This document shows, in pieces, positions 33,621 through 42,070 of a stretch of DNA of 42,070 nucleotides; the first letter of the stretch is position 1; each line of letters begins with the position of its first letter. The DNA is taken from contig DUEY01000009.1 of the NCBI GenBank assembly GCA_011174795.1, positions 1 through 42,070 of the forward strand. The letters run 5' to 3'. Origin of the DNA: Dehalococcoidia bacterium (GTDB lineage Bacteria; Chloroflexota; Dehalococcoidia; SZUA-161). The notes beneath the pieces are model-generated. The model was not told the DNA's origin and searched no databases. It saw only the letters and a program-made list of their open reading frames with translations. Both the position numbers and the translations under genes were made by a program.

Positions 33621-34586
33621 ATGAAGCAAAAACGCTTCCTCACCATATTGACCCTGATCTCGATTGTAGCAATACTGTCAGGCACAACTACCGTTTATGC
33701 TCAAACACCAACACCACCCACCCCTGCTGTTATAGATACCTATACTATCAAGAACATCGATGGCAGCGATGTTACCGAGGACTACCTGATGGCTGGGGAC
33801 ACCTATGAAATTTCTCTGGAGGTCAACGTCGGCGTCGACCTGGGAAATAACACACTGATCCTCTCCACCCCTCTGGGGAAAGTGGAGGATGTATACTGGC
33901 ATCTCGAAAACGATTATCCCGGTATTAATACAGAGACGTGGCAGCCAGGCCAGTCGGCGATTGAGTTCGCAGTTCTCGAGGGAATCGCCCAGCTTACGAT
34001 AACAGGGTTCGTACCCTCCGATTACACGTGGACAGAAATAGAAGGGTATAGCTACGTCCTCCATGCCATACGCGATGTCCCCCTGATAAAACTCTCGCTC
34101 GGTCCCGAAGGTACCGAGTTGGACCGGATCTCCATGGAGGTTAAGGACCAAGCAATTATAGCTTATGAACAGACCCTGATTGAGAAAGATGCCCTCCTCA
34201 AGACCACTGACGCCGACCCTAAATATGAAAAGCTCGCCACAGACATCATAGCCCATGCTCAGATAATGTACGTCAAGGGATACGTGGAGGACGCCACGAA
34301 ATTACTCAATACCATACCTGATTCCTCGGCAGACTTCCCGGTACCGGTGGAGGAAAAAACATTCCTGCCATACCTTATCGGTATTATCGCGCTTGCAGTA
34401 CTATTAATCATCTTCATTGCCCTGCTGTTCAAAGCGAGAGCAAACAGTAGCTTCATCCGCCAGCAAGTCGACGAAGAGGCTGGCCGGCTGGATGTTCTCT
34501 CAATAAGGGTATCCAAGATAGATAAACAACTCGCCAGAGACCTCGAACAGGTCAAGGAACAACTTGAGAGGATCAGCGGGAGGTGA
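33621..34586 (+). CDS. secreted/anchored single-pass membrane protein of the tubulin-like operon
   Basis: About 321 residues. ATG 33621 follows AAAGGAGAG by six bases and opens a signal peptide (MKQKRFLTILTLISIVAIL... VYA) with a probable cleavage before QTPTPP. An outside domain of about 215 residues has beta-rich N-terminal sequence and a helical second part. A membrane helix (FLPYLIGIIALAVLLIIFIALLF, split at residues 248-270) is followed by a short cytoplasmic coiled coil (about 275-321). The family is not recognised. It ends four bases before the first tubulin-like gene, so it probably links that GTPase to the envelope. Confidence 0.75.
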   Translation: MKQKRFLTILTLISIVAILSGTTTVYAQTPTPPTPAVIDTYTIKNIDGSDVTEDYLMAGDTYEISLEVNVGVDLGNNTLILSTPLGKVEDVYWHLENDYPGINTETWQPGQSAIEFAVLEGIAQLTITGFVPSDYTWTEIEGYSYVLHAIRDVPLIKLSLGPEGTELDRISMEVKDQAIIAYEQTLIEKDALLKTTDADPKYEKLATDIIAHAQIMYVKGYVEDATKLLNTIPDSSADFPVPVEEKTFLPYLIGIIALAVLLIIFIALLFKARANSSFIRQQVDEEAGRLDVLSIRVSKIDKQLARDLEQVKEQLERISGR

Positions 34587-34590
34587 CCTC

Positions 34591-37299
34591 ATGGCTAAAG
34601 CCAGAAGTTACAATTCGTCCATACAACTCGTCGGCCTAGGGGGAGCGGGGACTAACATCATTGAAGCCTTTATAAATGACCGCAGAAATCTCATACCCCT
34701 TCTTAAGAGGGAAGGCATCCGGATATCATGCCTGGCGATCGACGTGGCGGACCATGATATACAAAGCCTGGATGCCGCAGTCAGAGACCTCTCGGATGAG
34801 TTGAGAGAAGAAGGCATTCCCTCGGATAAAATCTCCATCACCGCCAAGTCGGTTAAATTCCCCACCCCGGAAAGCATGTTCGACTTCATAAACAAATACC
34901 CCGAGTATCTGAGCCGCGAGGGAGTTAAACCCCCGAAGGATTACCAGCCCTGGCTGGCATCGTCCATGGATATCCCACCGCTGGCAGGTGGCGTCGGTCG
35001 CCGACGGGCTCTTTCCAAAGCTATATACGGGCTCAACTACCATCACCTGAAACTGCTGGACAACTACATGGACACCTTCAAGGAGCACCTGTTCACCTCC
35101 ACCATACAGCCTGTTGTTTTCGTGATCTACGGCCTGGGCGGCGGTAGCGGCAGCGGTATGGTTGTAGATTTCACCAGACATTTAAGGAGAAAGCTGGGCA
35201 GCGGCGTGCCTATAATTGGTCTATGTATTCTTCCCTGCTCCGGCGACGACCCACCGGCAAAAGGCACCTCTGCCTACAGCGCCCTTATCGAAAAAGGGCT
35301 CATCATCGATAAGCAGCAGAACGCTCAGGTAACCAAGCAATTCGGCAGTGTGTATGAAAACCCGTTCAGCGCCTTCCTGGTTATGCCCCTGGGCCCCGCC
35401 TACAGCAAGACCGCCAGCTTGATAGACGCTAAAAAGGTCATTGACGATGCCATTGTCGACGTCCTGATAAACTCACTCAACTTCGATCTGGCCGACCTGC
35501 TGAGCAATATCGGCTCCAACATCGATATGGAGGGCAAATGGCTCCATGTGCTGTCCACGATTACTATCAGCTATCCGGTAACCGAATTCATAGAGCTCTC
35601 TAAGATATACCTTGACCAGTTGGACAAAGTGCGCGCGCTGAGAAGAGAGAAGCGGGAAGTATACGGGGGAACTCACCCGACGGAAGCCGGCGGCGTCATT
35701 AAAATACTAGATATCTGCTACGGGGACCTGAAAGACATCTACCGCCAGCGACTAATCGATACGGGTAAGTACAATGCCGACAGCTTCGACGAAGCAGTTG
35801 ACAGCATGATAAACGCCGACCGCTCTGTGGAGACAGAATACATTATGCACCTCAAGGGGGTAGACGATCCCATCAGAAGCCAGATTAATGAGCTGGGTCG
35901 AGCGGTTATGGCGATAGGTCTTGATTCACCCGAAGGGACTGTTGAAGCGTTGATTCGCAAACAGTCATCAAAGCTCATCTCTTTAGGAGATTGCATCTCC
36001 AAGAACTACAGCGAGTTCCTGGCCGAAGTTAATGATATCCTCGATAACCTGCGGGATAGCCTGCCCAGTGCACAGCAGTTGACCGCCAAAGAAGTGCAAT
36101 TAGTCAACGATGTAACTGATCTTGCCTCGATGATAAGAAACTACCTTGTCGGCCTCAGAAACTATCTTGAGATTAAAAAGCTTGCCGACAGGCTTCAGAA
36201 AGAGCTTCTCAAAGGCAAGGACAGCGAGTCCCAACAGCTGGCGCTGAGCAAGGTAGAACGTATTATAAACCCCGAGCTGGTGGTGTTGTTCTCGTTATTG
36301 TCCTCTATGTTCACCCCAACGACTACCCAACTTAAAAGTATAGACTCGCTGCTGGTCAACTGCCGCCGTGTTAAGAGGGTAATAGAGGAGGAAATCGCGA
36401 GAATCACCTCCGACATCGATAACCTCGAACTCAACCGCAAGGCCAAGCAAGTCGAGAAGGGCCGGGCCGAGCGGGAGATGAAAGATATCAGATTTGGACT
36501 GTTCTCCGGCGGCAAGAAGAAGCTCTGGGACGAGCGTAAAAGGAAATTGGACCACGCCCTGGCATCGGTGGACGAGGACATCCGAATACTGAGTGAAGAC
36601 CTGGTCAAAGCCCAAGAGAAGATGTCCGAGTACTCGAACATTGAAAAAAGGTTCGAGGTCAATTCCGACTACCGTAAGCTTCTGGCGAATATCACAGATA
36701 TCTCCAACATCCACTACGAGAAGATGAACGAGATGGTCAAGGACAAGGGATTCTACAACCGAACAGCCGAGCTGACCGAGGACGTGCAACTGCGACTCAT
36801 GCAACGGATCCTGATTGAAGACGAGGCATCTCTCTCTAGCGAAAACATCCTCAGGGAGATAATCGACAAGGACCGCCTCAAGGAATACCTGTCGAGCGTG
36901 CTCGGCATCTTCAGGGTCCCGGGCGTCATGGGCCTGACCTCTGAATACAAGACGGACTATATCTGGTTTGCGGTAGTATCGCCACGCGGCATCTGGGACC
37001 ACGACCTGGCCGCAGACGTACGGGCGACGATGTCAGGATATGTAAAGGAGGACGCCTCGAGGAGTATAGCTATAAGAGAGATCGACTCTACCGACCCCTG
37101 GACGGTTCGGTTCATGGTAATTGCGGCAAAGGCAGAGCCACAGTATCTGGAATGCTTCGGCGAGATGAAGCATATATACCAGCACGCCACCGCCGAGGAA
37201 AGGGCGCTGGCACACTCATTCTTGCTGGAGCACGGCGTTCATGCGGCTGAGAGTAAGCCCAGTGCAGACAAGCCTGGAGCCACCATAAATGCTGAGCGG
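34591..37299 (+). CDS. tubulin/FtsZ-like GTPase, large form (Tubulin_2-like)
   Basis: About 903 residues starting at ATG 34591 behind GGGAGGTGA; a longer frame from TTG 34564 has no such site. The N-terminus shows a tubulin-fold nucleotide loop QLVGLGGAGTNIIEAF (residues 12-27). The tubulin signature appears as YGLGGGSGSGMVVDF near residue 180. A helical middle follows (to about 580), then a strong coiled coil (about 590-690) and a C-terminal domain with IWFAVVSPRGIWDHDL. FtsZ is under half this size and lacks the coiled coil, so this is not the division protein. Polymerisation is an inference from the fold. The stop codon occupies the three bases after the last codon. Confidence 0.8.
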
Positions 37300-37353
37300 T
37301 GACGAAAGTCCTCACCGTATTATCCTGGTCCTAAAGGCACGGGGAATTACAAA

Positions 37354-39711
37354 ATGGAAAACCTCCTGCCGCTTCTGCAAGCGGATGAAGGCTCAACCGA
37401 GCAACGGTTGCTCGAGCAGCAGTGGCAAATCAGGAGTAGCGAGACCGCTTTCCGAACACTGCTAAGCAGAGCGACTACAGTACTCATCTTCCTGGCATGC
37501 TCCCTCATTATCTACTATATGCTGCCCTTCTATCCGCCAGCGATGTCCATCTTCCTGGCAATAATATTCGCGCTTATCTCCTATCGCTGGCCCGCGGTAG
37601 CTCTATCACTAATGTTGCTATTCGCAGCACCCGCTTACTCATATCAACTCGGGGGCGCATTCTGGGCTCTGGGCGTCTTTATCGCTATAGCAGTGGTACT
37701 CCCGTTCTGCGTCAGCAGGCTGCCCGGCGCAATCCTGGGTTGCGCCGTCGGCACGGCTGCGGGCGTGCTCATGCTCACCCCCTATTTCCTGCTCTCCGTG
37801 CCGCTGCTTGCAGGTATCATCCTGTTCAGGCTGCCAGGGTCAAGTGCCAGTGGGGGGTGGGGGTTGTTCATGTTCCTTACTATCTACCTGCCCTTCCTCT
37901 TTATGGTGCAGCCCCCAGTCGCCCAGGGCGAGACTATCCCTCTCTTCACCACCGTCGACTACCCTAAACAACCATCCTTAAGCAACCTTGACCTGACCTC
38001 GCTGAAAACCGCTTTCCAGGGTCATACGAACGACGGTTTCAGCGGGTTCCCCGCAGCCTCGACCTATTTCGTGCAGGGCTGGAGCGGTATTGTTCTCATC
38101 CTGACAATGTTGATGGCAATCGTCGTCGCCCCACTAGCTTTGAAACTATCAACACGGATAGAAGAGACCAGGATCCTGCTTCGCGCGTTATCACCCTTCA
38201 TTATGCTATCAGCGATCAGCCTGATATTCCTGCTGCCACTGCAGCTACTGGAGAAGCCACTGGGCTATCACACCGGCTTTGACAGTTGGAACAACATCGG
38301 TATCTTCATCGGCATAATGCTTGCCTTCGGCAGCATAGGGCTTATCATGGAAGTCTGGTTCTGCCGTCGCAACATCAAGGTAAGACTCAGAGGCGACCTG
38401 GCTTACCTCTCCATAGAGCTTTACAGCCTTCTGGACAATGCCAAGAAGCGCCTGCGAGAGGTTTCCGCAGTATGTCACAATAAAGCTTTTGGTGACGAAA
38501 CGGCAGCAATTAAACAATGCGAAGAGAAAGTCTCACTCACGCTCGAAAGCGAAGCTGCAATGGGACTTCCGCGGTTGGAGATAAGCTGTAGCGAATTCCA
38601 GAATATGCAATCCCAGCTCTCGGACCTCCACCTCCGTCTCGAGACCAAACTATTGGATCATCTCGAAGAGTCAAGGCGCACCTACAAAGCTACGTTTGAT
38701 AAGGCGCTTGCACTGGGTATACCCTCCCTTCAGGATGTCACTCAGACGCTGCCACTCACCTCTAAAAAGCCGGACTATGAAAGCGCCCTCATGGAACAGC
38801 AAACGCTGAACAGAGCCCTCCGGGACCTCGCGGGCAAGCTCGTCTCAGCCGGAGACATGCTGGCCAAGACCATCAAGGAAGAGGTCGACCCCGAGTTCTC
38901 ACTGACCACCATTGATATCGGCCACGGCTTTATCGAGCAGGGAAGGTTCGACGAGGCGGCACGTACCATCTCAGAGGACCTGCAAATCATCGACGGCAGG
39001 ATAGAACGTTCCATTGTTGAGCTCTCAAGCAGAGTGATAAAAATAGCTAATGAATTCCAAAAAGTTGTCGCCTCACACCTGATACCCGTGTTTGAAACAA
39101 TCGGAGATTCTGACGCAATAAACAGATACAATGAGAAAGTTGATGCGCTGAAAACAGCGGCAACCTCCGTTCAGGGTTCCAGAACCCTTGCCGATATGAT
39201 TAAGATAGTCGAACAGAGCCGCAAGCTTACCGACCTCGCCACCACCACGGTGAACGAGCTTAGTAACCGGATTGATGTTATGGCGGAAGCTAACGACCGC
39301 AGATGCCCGGCAAGATACAACTGGGGGAAGAACACCCATACCGCTGGTGAAGCGCACCAGCTCCTGGAATCAATCGAATCCACACCCTCGGAAACCACCA
39401 TAAGCAGGCGCTTCGAGCTGATCGAGAAGTCAGTGAAAACAATAGAACAGCAGGCCAGGGTAGTCAAACAATACAGCCAGGCCAGCGAGTTCCTGGTCAA
39501 CTATCCCAACATTGAGTATACACTTCAGGATAAGCTGAGAACAAACGGCGGTATATCCAGTTCAGAGCTTCCTGTTAAGGCTAGATATGCTCTGGAATAT
39601 CTGAAGCTGCATGCAGCCTTGAATTATAACGATGTCACGTTCGACCCTAAGACCGGCAGCATCCAGCACACCCCTGATAAAAATAAAGGCCAGGACGAGA
39701 CAGCGAAATGA
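37354..39711 (+). CDS. polytopic membrane protein with long helical cytoplasmic tail
   Basis: The 785-residue protein has about six hydrophobic helices between residues 42 and 195, an outside loop (about 200-235), three to four more helices (about 238-337), then roughly 445 residues of charged helical, coiled-coil-prone sequence. No enzyme motif is seen. A WNWG-like NWGKNTHTAGEAHQLL stretch lies near residue 655. It follows the large tubulin-like gene by 51 bp and overlaps the next gene by four bases (ATGA). A role as a membrane scaffold for the tubulin-like proteins is the simplest reading of the context; unproven. Confidence 0.72.
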   Translation: MENLLPLLQADEGSTEQRLLEQQWQIRSSETAFRTLLSRATTVLIFLACSLIIYYMLPFYPPAMSIFLAIIFALISYRWPAVALSLMLLFAAPAYSYQLGGAFWALGVFIAIAVVLPFCVSRLPGAILGCAVGTAAGVLMLTPYFLLSVPLLAGIILFRLPGSSASGGWGLFMFLTIYLPFLFMVQPPVAQGETIPLFTTVDYPKQPSLSNLDLTSLKTAFQGHTNDGFSGFPAASTYFVQGWSGIVLILTMLMAIVVAPLALKLSTRIEETRILLRALSPFIMLSAISLIFLLPLQLLEKPLGYHTGFDSWNNIGIFIGIMLAFGSIGLIMEVWFCRRNIKVRLRGDLAYLSIELYSLLDNAKKRLREVSAVCHNKAFGDETAAIKQCEEKVSLTLESEAAMGLPRLEISCSEFQNMQSQLSDLHLRLETKLLDHLEESRRTYKATFDKALALGIPSLQDVTQTLPLTSKKPDYESALMEQQTLNRALRDLAGKLVSAGDMLAKTIKEEVDPEFSLTTIDIGHGFIEQGRFDEAARTISEDLQIIDGRIERSIVELSSRVIKIANEFQKVVASHLIPVFETIGDSDAINRYNEKVDALKTAATSVQGSRTLADMIKIVEQSRKLTDLATTTVNELSNRIDVMAEANDRRCPARYNWGKNTHTAGEAHQLLESIESTPSETTISRRFELIEKSVKTIEQQARVVKQYSQASEFLVNYPNIEYTLQDKLRTNGGISSSELPVKARYALEYLKLHAALNYNDVTFDPKTGSIQHTPDKNKGQDETAK

Positions 39712-40688
39712 GCACCGATAATGGCACAGATATTAACGGGACAATAGCAGGGCTGGAAGAGGAGCAACCGCTTGCCGAGTTTAAAAATGTGAAATTAGAG
39801 GGTAAAGGCAAGGGCAGGCTCTCCCTCACCAACAAGCGGATAGAGTTCGAGAATAAGAGCAGCCTCTTCTCCTCACAGCATGTTGAGTTCTCCGTGGAAC
39901 TCCCCAGGGTCTCCTCAGCCAAAGTGAAGAACTCATCCCTCGTCCTGGAATGGCTGGATGAGAACAACGAGCTTGTAGTCAGCCACCTGCATATGCCGAA
40001 AGGCGCTGATACCTCTAAACTGTGCCAAACCCTGAACAATATCATTAAATTTCTCAAATACGAAATCGATCAGCAAGACCAGAGGGCCCGCTATCAGGCG
40101 TTCCTGTGGAAAACCGCTCACCTCGTATGGGTTACGACAGGGTTGCTTTTACAGGTCGTCCGTGAACTTACCTATGAAGACTGGGAGTCAGTTGATGCCA
40201 CCCTCGCCGAAGCGAGAGAAGCAGCAAAAACCCTTGCCACAGAGGCCTCAATCGATATCACAGACCCGGTTCAGACGCTGGTAGCGACATCATCTTCCCG
40301 TGATGCGCCACTGGTACTGCAAACGATAATATCCACGCTGAAGGCCATAGGCACTTCCTTAAAAGACGGAGGTCCTGCTGCCAGCGAATGGCGGGAAGTA
40401 CCTCTCGATGACCCGTCAGGGCTGAATTGGCGTGATCTCCAGTATATTTTCCTCTTCGCCAGCAGGTACCGGCTCCTCTCCCTGTGGCACCAAATAGGTG
40501 ATACCAGGAAGATAAAGGATTCCCAGCCCCGTTTGGATACACTTCTCTCCATTCTGTCGGCGAGGACGGCTGTGGACCTGCAAGGCGGGATTGCGTCTAC
40601 AGATGAGCCTTCTGCCATAGCGGGCCCCACAGGCAAAGCAGCTCAGAACCTTGAATCATTACTGAAGACAAACGCAGGGATACCTTAA
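39708..40688 (+). CDS. PH/GRAM-like domain protein of the tubulin-like operon
   Basis: The 326-residue soluble protein has no signal peptide. Residues about 20-105 look like a small beta-barrel of PH/GRAM type: FKNVKLEGKGKGRLSLTNKRIEFENK, then alternating strands and a closing amphipathic helix (TSKLCQTLNNIIKFLKYEI). The rest is mostly helical with a Trp-rich ALVWVTT-like segment (HLVWVTTGLLLQVVREL) near residue 140. Function unknown. Its start overlaps the membrane protein's stop and its stop is one base before the next ATG, so it is tightly coupled to both. Confidence 0.7.
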   Translation: MSTDNGTDINGTIAGLEEEQPLAEFKNVKLEGKGKGRLSLTNKRIEFENKSSLFSSQHVEFSVELPRVSSAKVKNSSLVLEWLDENNELVVSHLHMPKGADTSKLCQTLNNIIKFLKYEIDQQDQRARYQAFLWKTAHLVWVTTGLLLQVVRELTYEDWESVDATLAEAREAAKTLATEASIDITDPVQTLVATSSSRDAPLVLQTIISTLKAIGTSLKDGGPAASEWREVPLDDPSGLNWRDLQYIFLFASRYRLLSLWHQIGDTRKIKDSQPRLDTLLSILSARTAVDLQGGIASTDEPSAIAGPTGKAAQNLESLLKTNAGIP

Positions 40689-40689
40689 G

Positions 40690-42048
40690 ATGGTTATCAA
40701 GAACCACGAGAATAGAGTTGTTAGTTGCCCCGCCAACCACCAGAATCCAGAAGGCTCCGAGCGCTGCAATACCTGCGGTCTACCCATTATAGATTATGAG
40801 AAGGAACTCGACCTCCTGCTGAAAACCCTGGCCGAGGAGGACCAGCATATTCGATTTGCCAAGGAAAAGATATTCCTGGGGATAGGGGACCAGGGCTGCA
40901 GGCTTGTCTATGACTTCTACCGTTCATGGGGTAAGAGCCTGCTGGGCTCAGAGTTCCTGATGATCGAGTCATCCGGTGAGTCCAAACGGTTTCTTAACTC
41001 GAGTACCGAGATGCCCTCGAAACAGCAGTACACAAGCCCGTTACTCTCACTCCATCTTCTGCCAATGGCTGCAAGCAAGCAGGTTGGATACTACGGCTTA
41101 GGCGAGCGCCTGGCCGCCAATGACCCAACGCTGGACGACCGCCTGCGCCGTTCTGGCATCAAGGCCTCGACTAAAAAGCAGTCCATCTTCCTGCTATCGG
41201 CCTTAGGTGGCGGTACCGGCAGCGGGGCTAGCCCCTTTACCCTCCAGCGGGCCAAGTCCATTAACCCCCACAGCAGGAGCATGGTTATAGCGGTGATGCC
41301 CGCCGCTGAGGAACCGGATAGCTCACACTTCAACGCCTATTGTTCGCTCTCACGTTTCATCAACTCCAGTAAGGGGCCTCTCGCGGATATGATAATCCTC
41401 GTTGACTACGACCGACTGATGAAGTTAAGGGGTGTAAGCAGCATGGGCGACGAAATGACAGGGGAATCGCTGCTATCCTACATGATAGCAACCTTATCAA
41501 GCGCTATTCCCGATATTAACTCCAGCCAGGTAGATCCCAGCTATCTGACCAAGATGAGCCGCTCCATGGGTGTTCACGCTTTCGTCCCCTGCATGGCTGT
41601 GGGTCGAAGTATGGAGATATTCGGCAGTATCGCCAACATCCTCGAGAGCGCCATGTCCTGTCCGCTGGCCCACATAGAAAAAGATTCAGTCATGATATCC
41701 TATATACTGATACAGGTGCCTGAAAGGTTAGCTTCATCCCTTCAAGAGGACAAAATCAAATCCGCACTCAATAAATGGAATAAAAACAATTTCCCACGCC
41801 TCAAGGGAAGCATCCTCCAACTTTCTCACTCCACCAATAAAGCAGACCGCATCGACCTCTTCCTCCTGCTCGGTGGCAATGGACTGGCTACAACAGCAAG
41901 GTCTGCCAAAGAAGGCTTCGACCGGTTCAAGGCAGTCGTTGATAGAAAGGACTGGGAGCAAGAGTTCGGGGTAACATCAAAAATAGTGCCCGAGGTGGAG
42001 AAGGCCATCAATTCGTACGACAGCAAGCTTGCGGAGATGGCAAATTAA
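40690..42048 (+). CDS. zinc-ribbon-fused tubulin/FtsZ-like protein, short form
   Basis: The 452-residue protein begins with a small zinc ribbon (Cys13, His17, Cys26, Cys29 in CPANHQNPEGSERCNTCG, residues 13-30). A helix leads into a tubulin-like GTPase core: IFLGIGDQGCRLVYDFY near residue 60 and SALGGGTGSGASPF near 170-183, the latter a near-canonical tubulin signature. There is no long coiled coil. It differs from the 903-residue relative in size and both termini, so the two are complementary rather than recent duplicates. It is the last full gene here; the operon may continue past the window. Confidence 0.78.
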   Translation: MVIKNHENRVVSCPANHQNPEGSERCNTCGLPIIDYEKELDLLLKTLAEEDQHIRFAKEKIFLGIGDQGCRLVYDFYRSWGKSLLGSEFLMIESSGESKRFLNSSTEMPSKQQYTSPLLSLHLLPMAASKQVGYYGLGERLAANDPTLDDRLRRSGIKASTKKQSIFLLSALGGGTGSGASPFTLQRAKSINPHSRSMVIAVMPAAEEPDSSHFNAYCSLSRFINSSKGPLADMIILVDYDRLMKLRGVSSMGDEMTGESLLSYMIATLSSAIPDINSSQVDPSYLTKMSRSMGVHAFVPCMAVGRSMEIFGSIANILESAMSCPLAHIEKDSVMISYILIQVPERLASSLQEDKIKSALNKWNKNNFPRLKGSILQLSHSTNKADRIDLFLLLGGNGLATTARSAKEGFDRFKAVVDRKDWEQEFGVTSKIVPEVEKAINSYDSKLAEMAN

Positions 42049-42070
42049 GGCCAGCGATGCTGCAACCGGG

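Noticed and set aside
1-42070. CRISPR array, IS element, prophage or rRNA
   Set aside because: No regularly spaced repeats, transposase, phage structural gene or rRNA sequence was seen.

Overview
The window looks like chromosome from an anaerobic Chloroflexota bacterium, most likely class Dehalococcoidia or a close relative. That placement is an inference from gene content: a multi-subunit biotin carboxylase system, a glutamate synthase split into separate genes, many 4Fe-4S proteins, a NuoEFG-type diaphorase and a Bacillus-type glutamine synthetase. No rRNA or other phylogenetic marker was available to test it. GC content is moderate and coding is dense, mostly on the + strand.

Layout. 1-573 (-): a cut-off alpha/beta hydrolase and moaE. 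679-6079 (+): an acyl-CoA carboxylase locus with two divergent carboxyltransferases, a biotin carrier and a biotin carboxylase. It is interrupted by a small AT-richer GIY-YIG nuclease gene that ends in a palindromic repeat. 6299-8083: a TerC-type membrane protein and a metallo-beta-lactamase-fold hydrolase. 8164-8330: tRNA-Arg(CCG) and tRNA-Pro(TGG). 8488-12675: a GAF-LuxR regulator divergent from a NuoE/NuoF/NuoG-like NADH-oxidising module with no catalytic partner in view. 12927-15621: two small membrane proteins flanking a tandem pair of alpha/beta hydrolases. 15800-22553: a nitrogen/electron operon behind a promoter with a perfect palindrome. It encodes a polyferredoxin, HisH, an FAD-NAD(P)H oxidoreductase, a class II glutaminase, HisF, a ferredoxin-FMN glutamate synthase and a GXGXG subunit. 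22601-26903: an atypical OmpR-type regulator, a small Ig-like protein, amtB, PII and glnA. 26889-33304: carA and carB behind a PyrR-type attenuator, then glutamine-dependent NAD synthetase. 33305-42048: a structured leader followed by five tightly packed genes for a membrane-associated system with two tubulin/FtsZ-like GTPases.

How the genes work together. From 15.8 to 33.3 kb nearly everything concerns ammonium and glutamine. AmtB imports ammonium, PII gates it, GlnA makes glutamine, and the split glutamate synthase, HisH, CarA and NadE spend glutamine nitrogen. The regulator at 22601 resembles actinobacterial GlnR: its receiver lacks the phospho-acceptor Asp. GlnR-style half-sites at an exact 11-bp period lie upstream of amtB and of the small Ig-like gene.

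The most novel part is the right end. A secreted/anchored single-pass protein, a 903-residue tubulin-like GTPase, a polytopic membrane protein with a long helical cytoplasmic tail, a PH/GRAM-like protein and a zinc-ribbon-fused second tubulin-like GTPase appear to form one operon. I do not recognise it as a described system.
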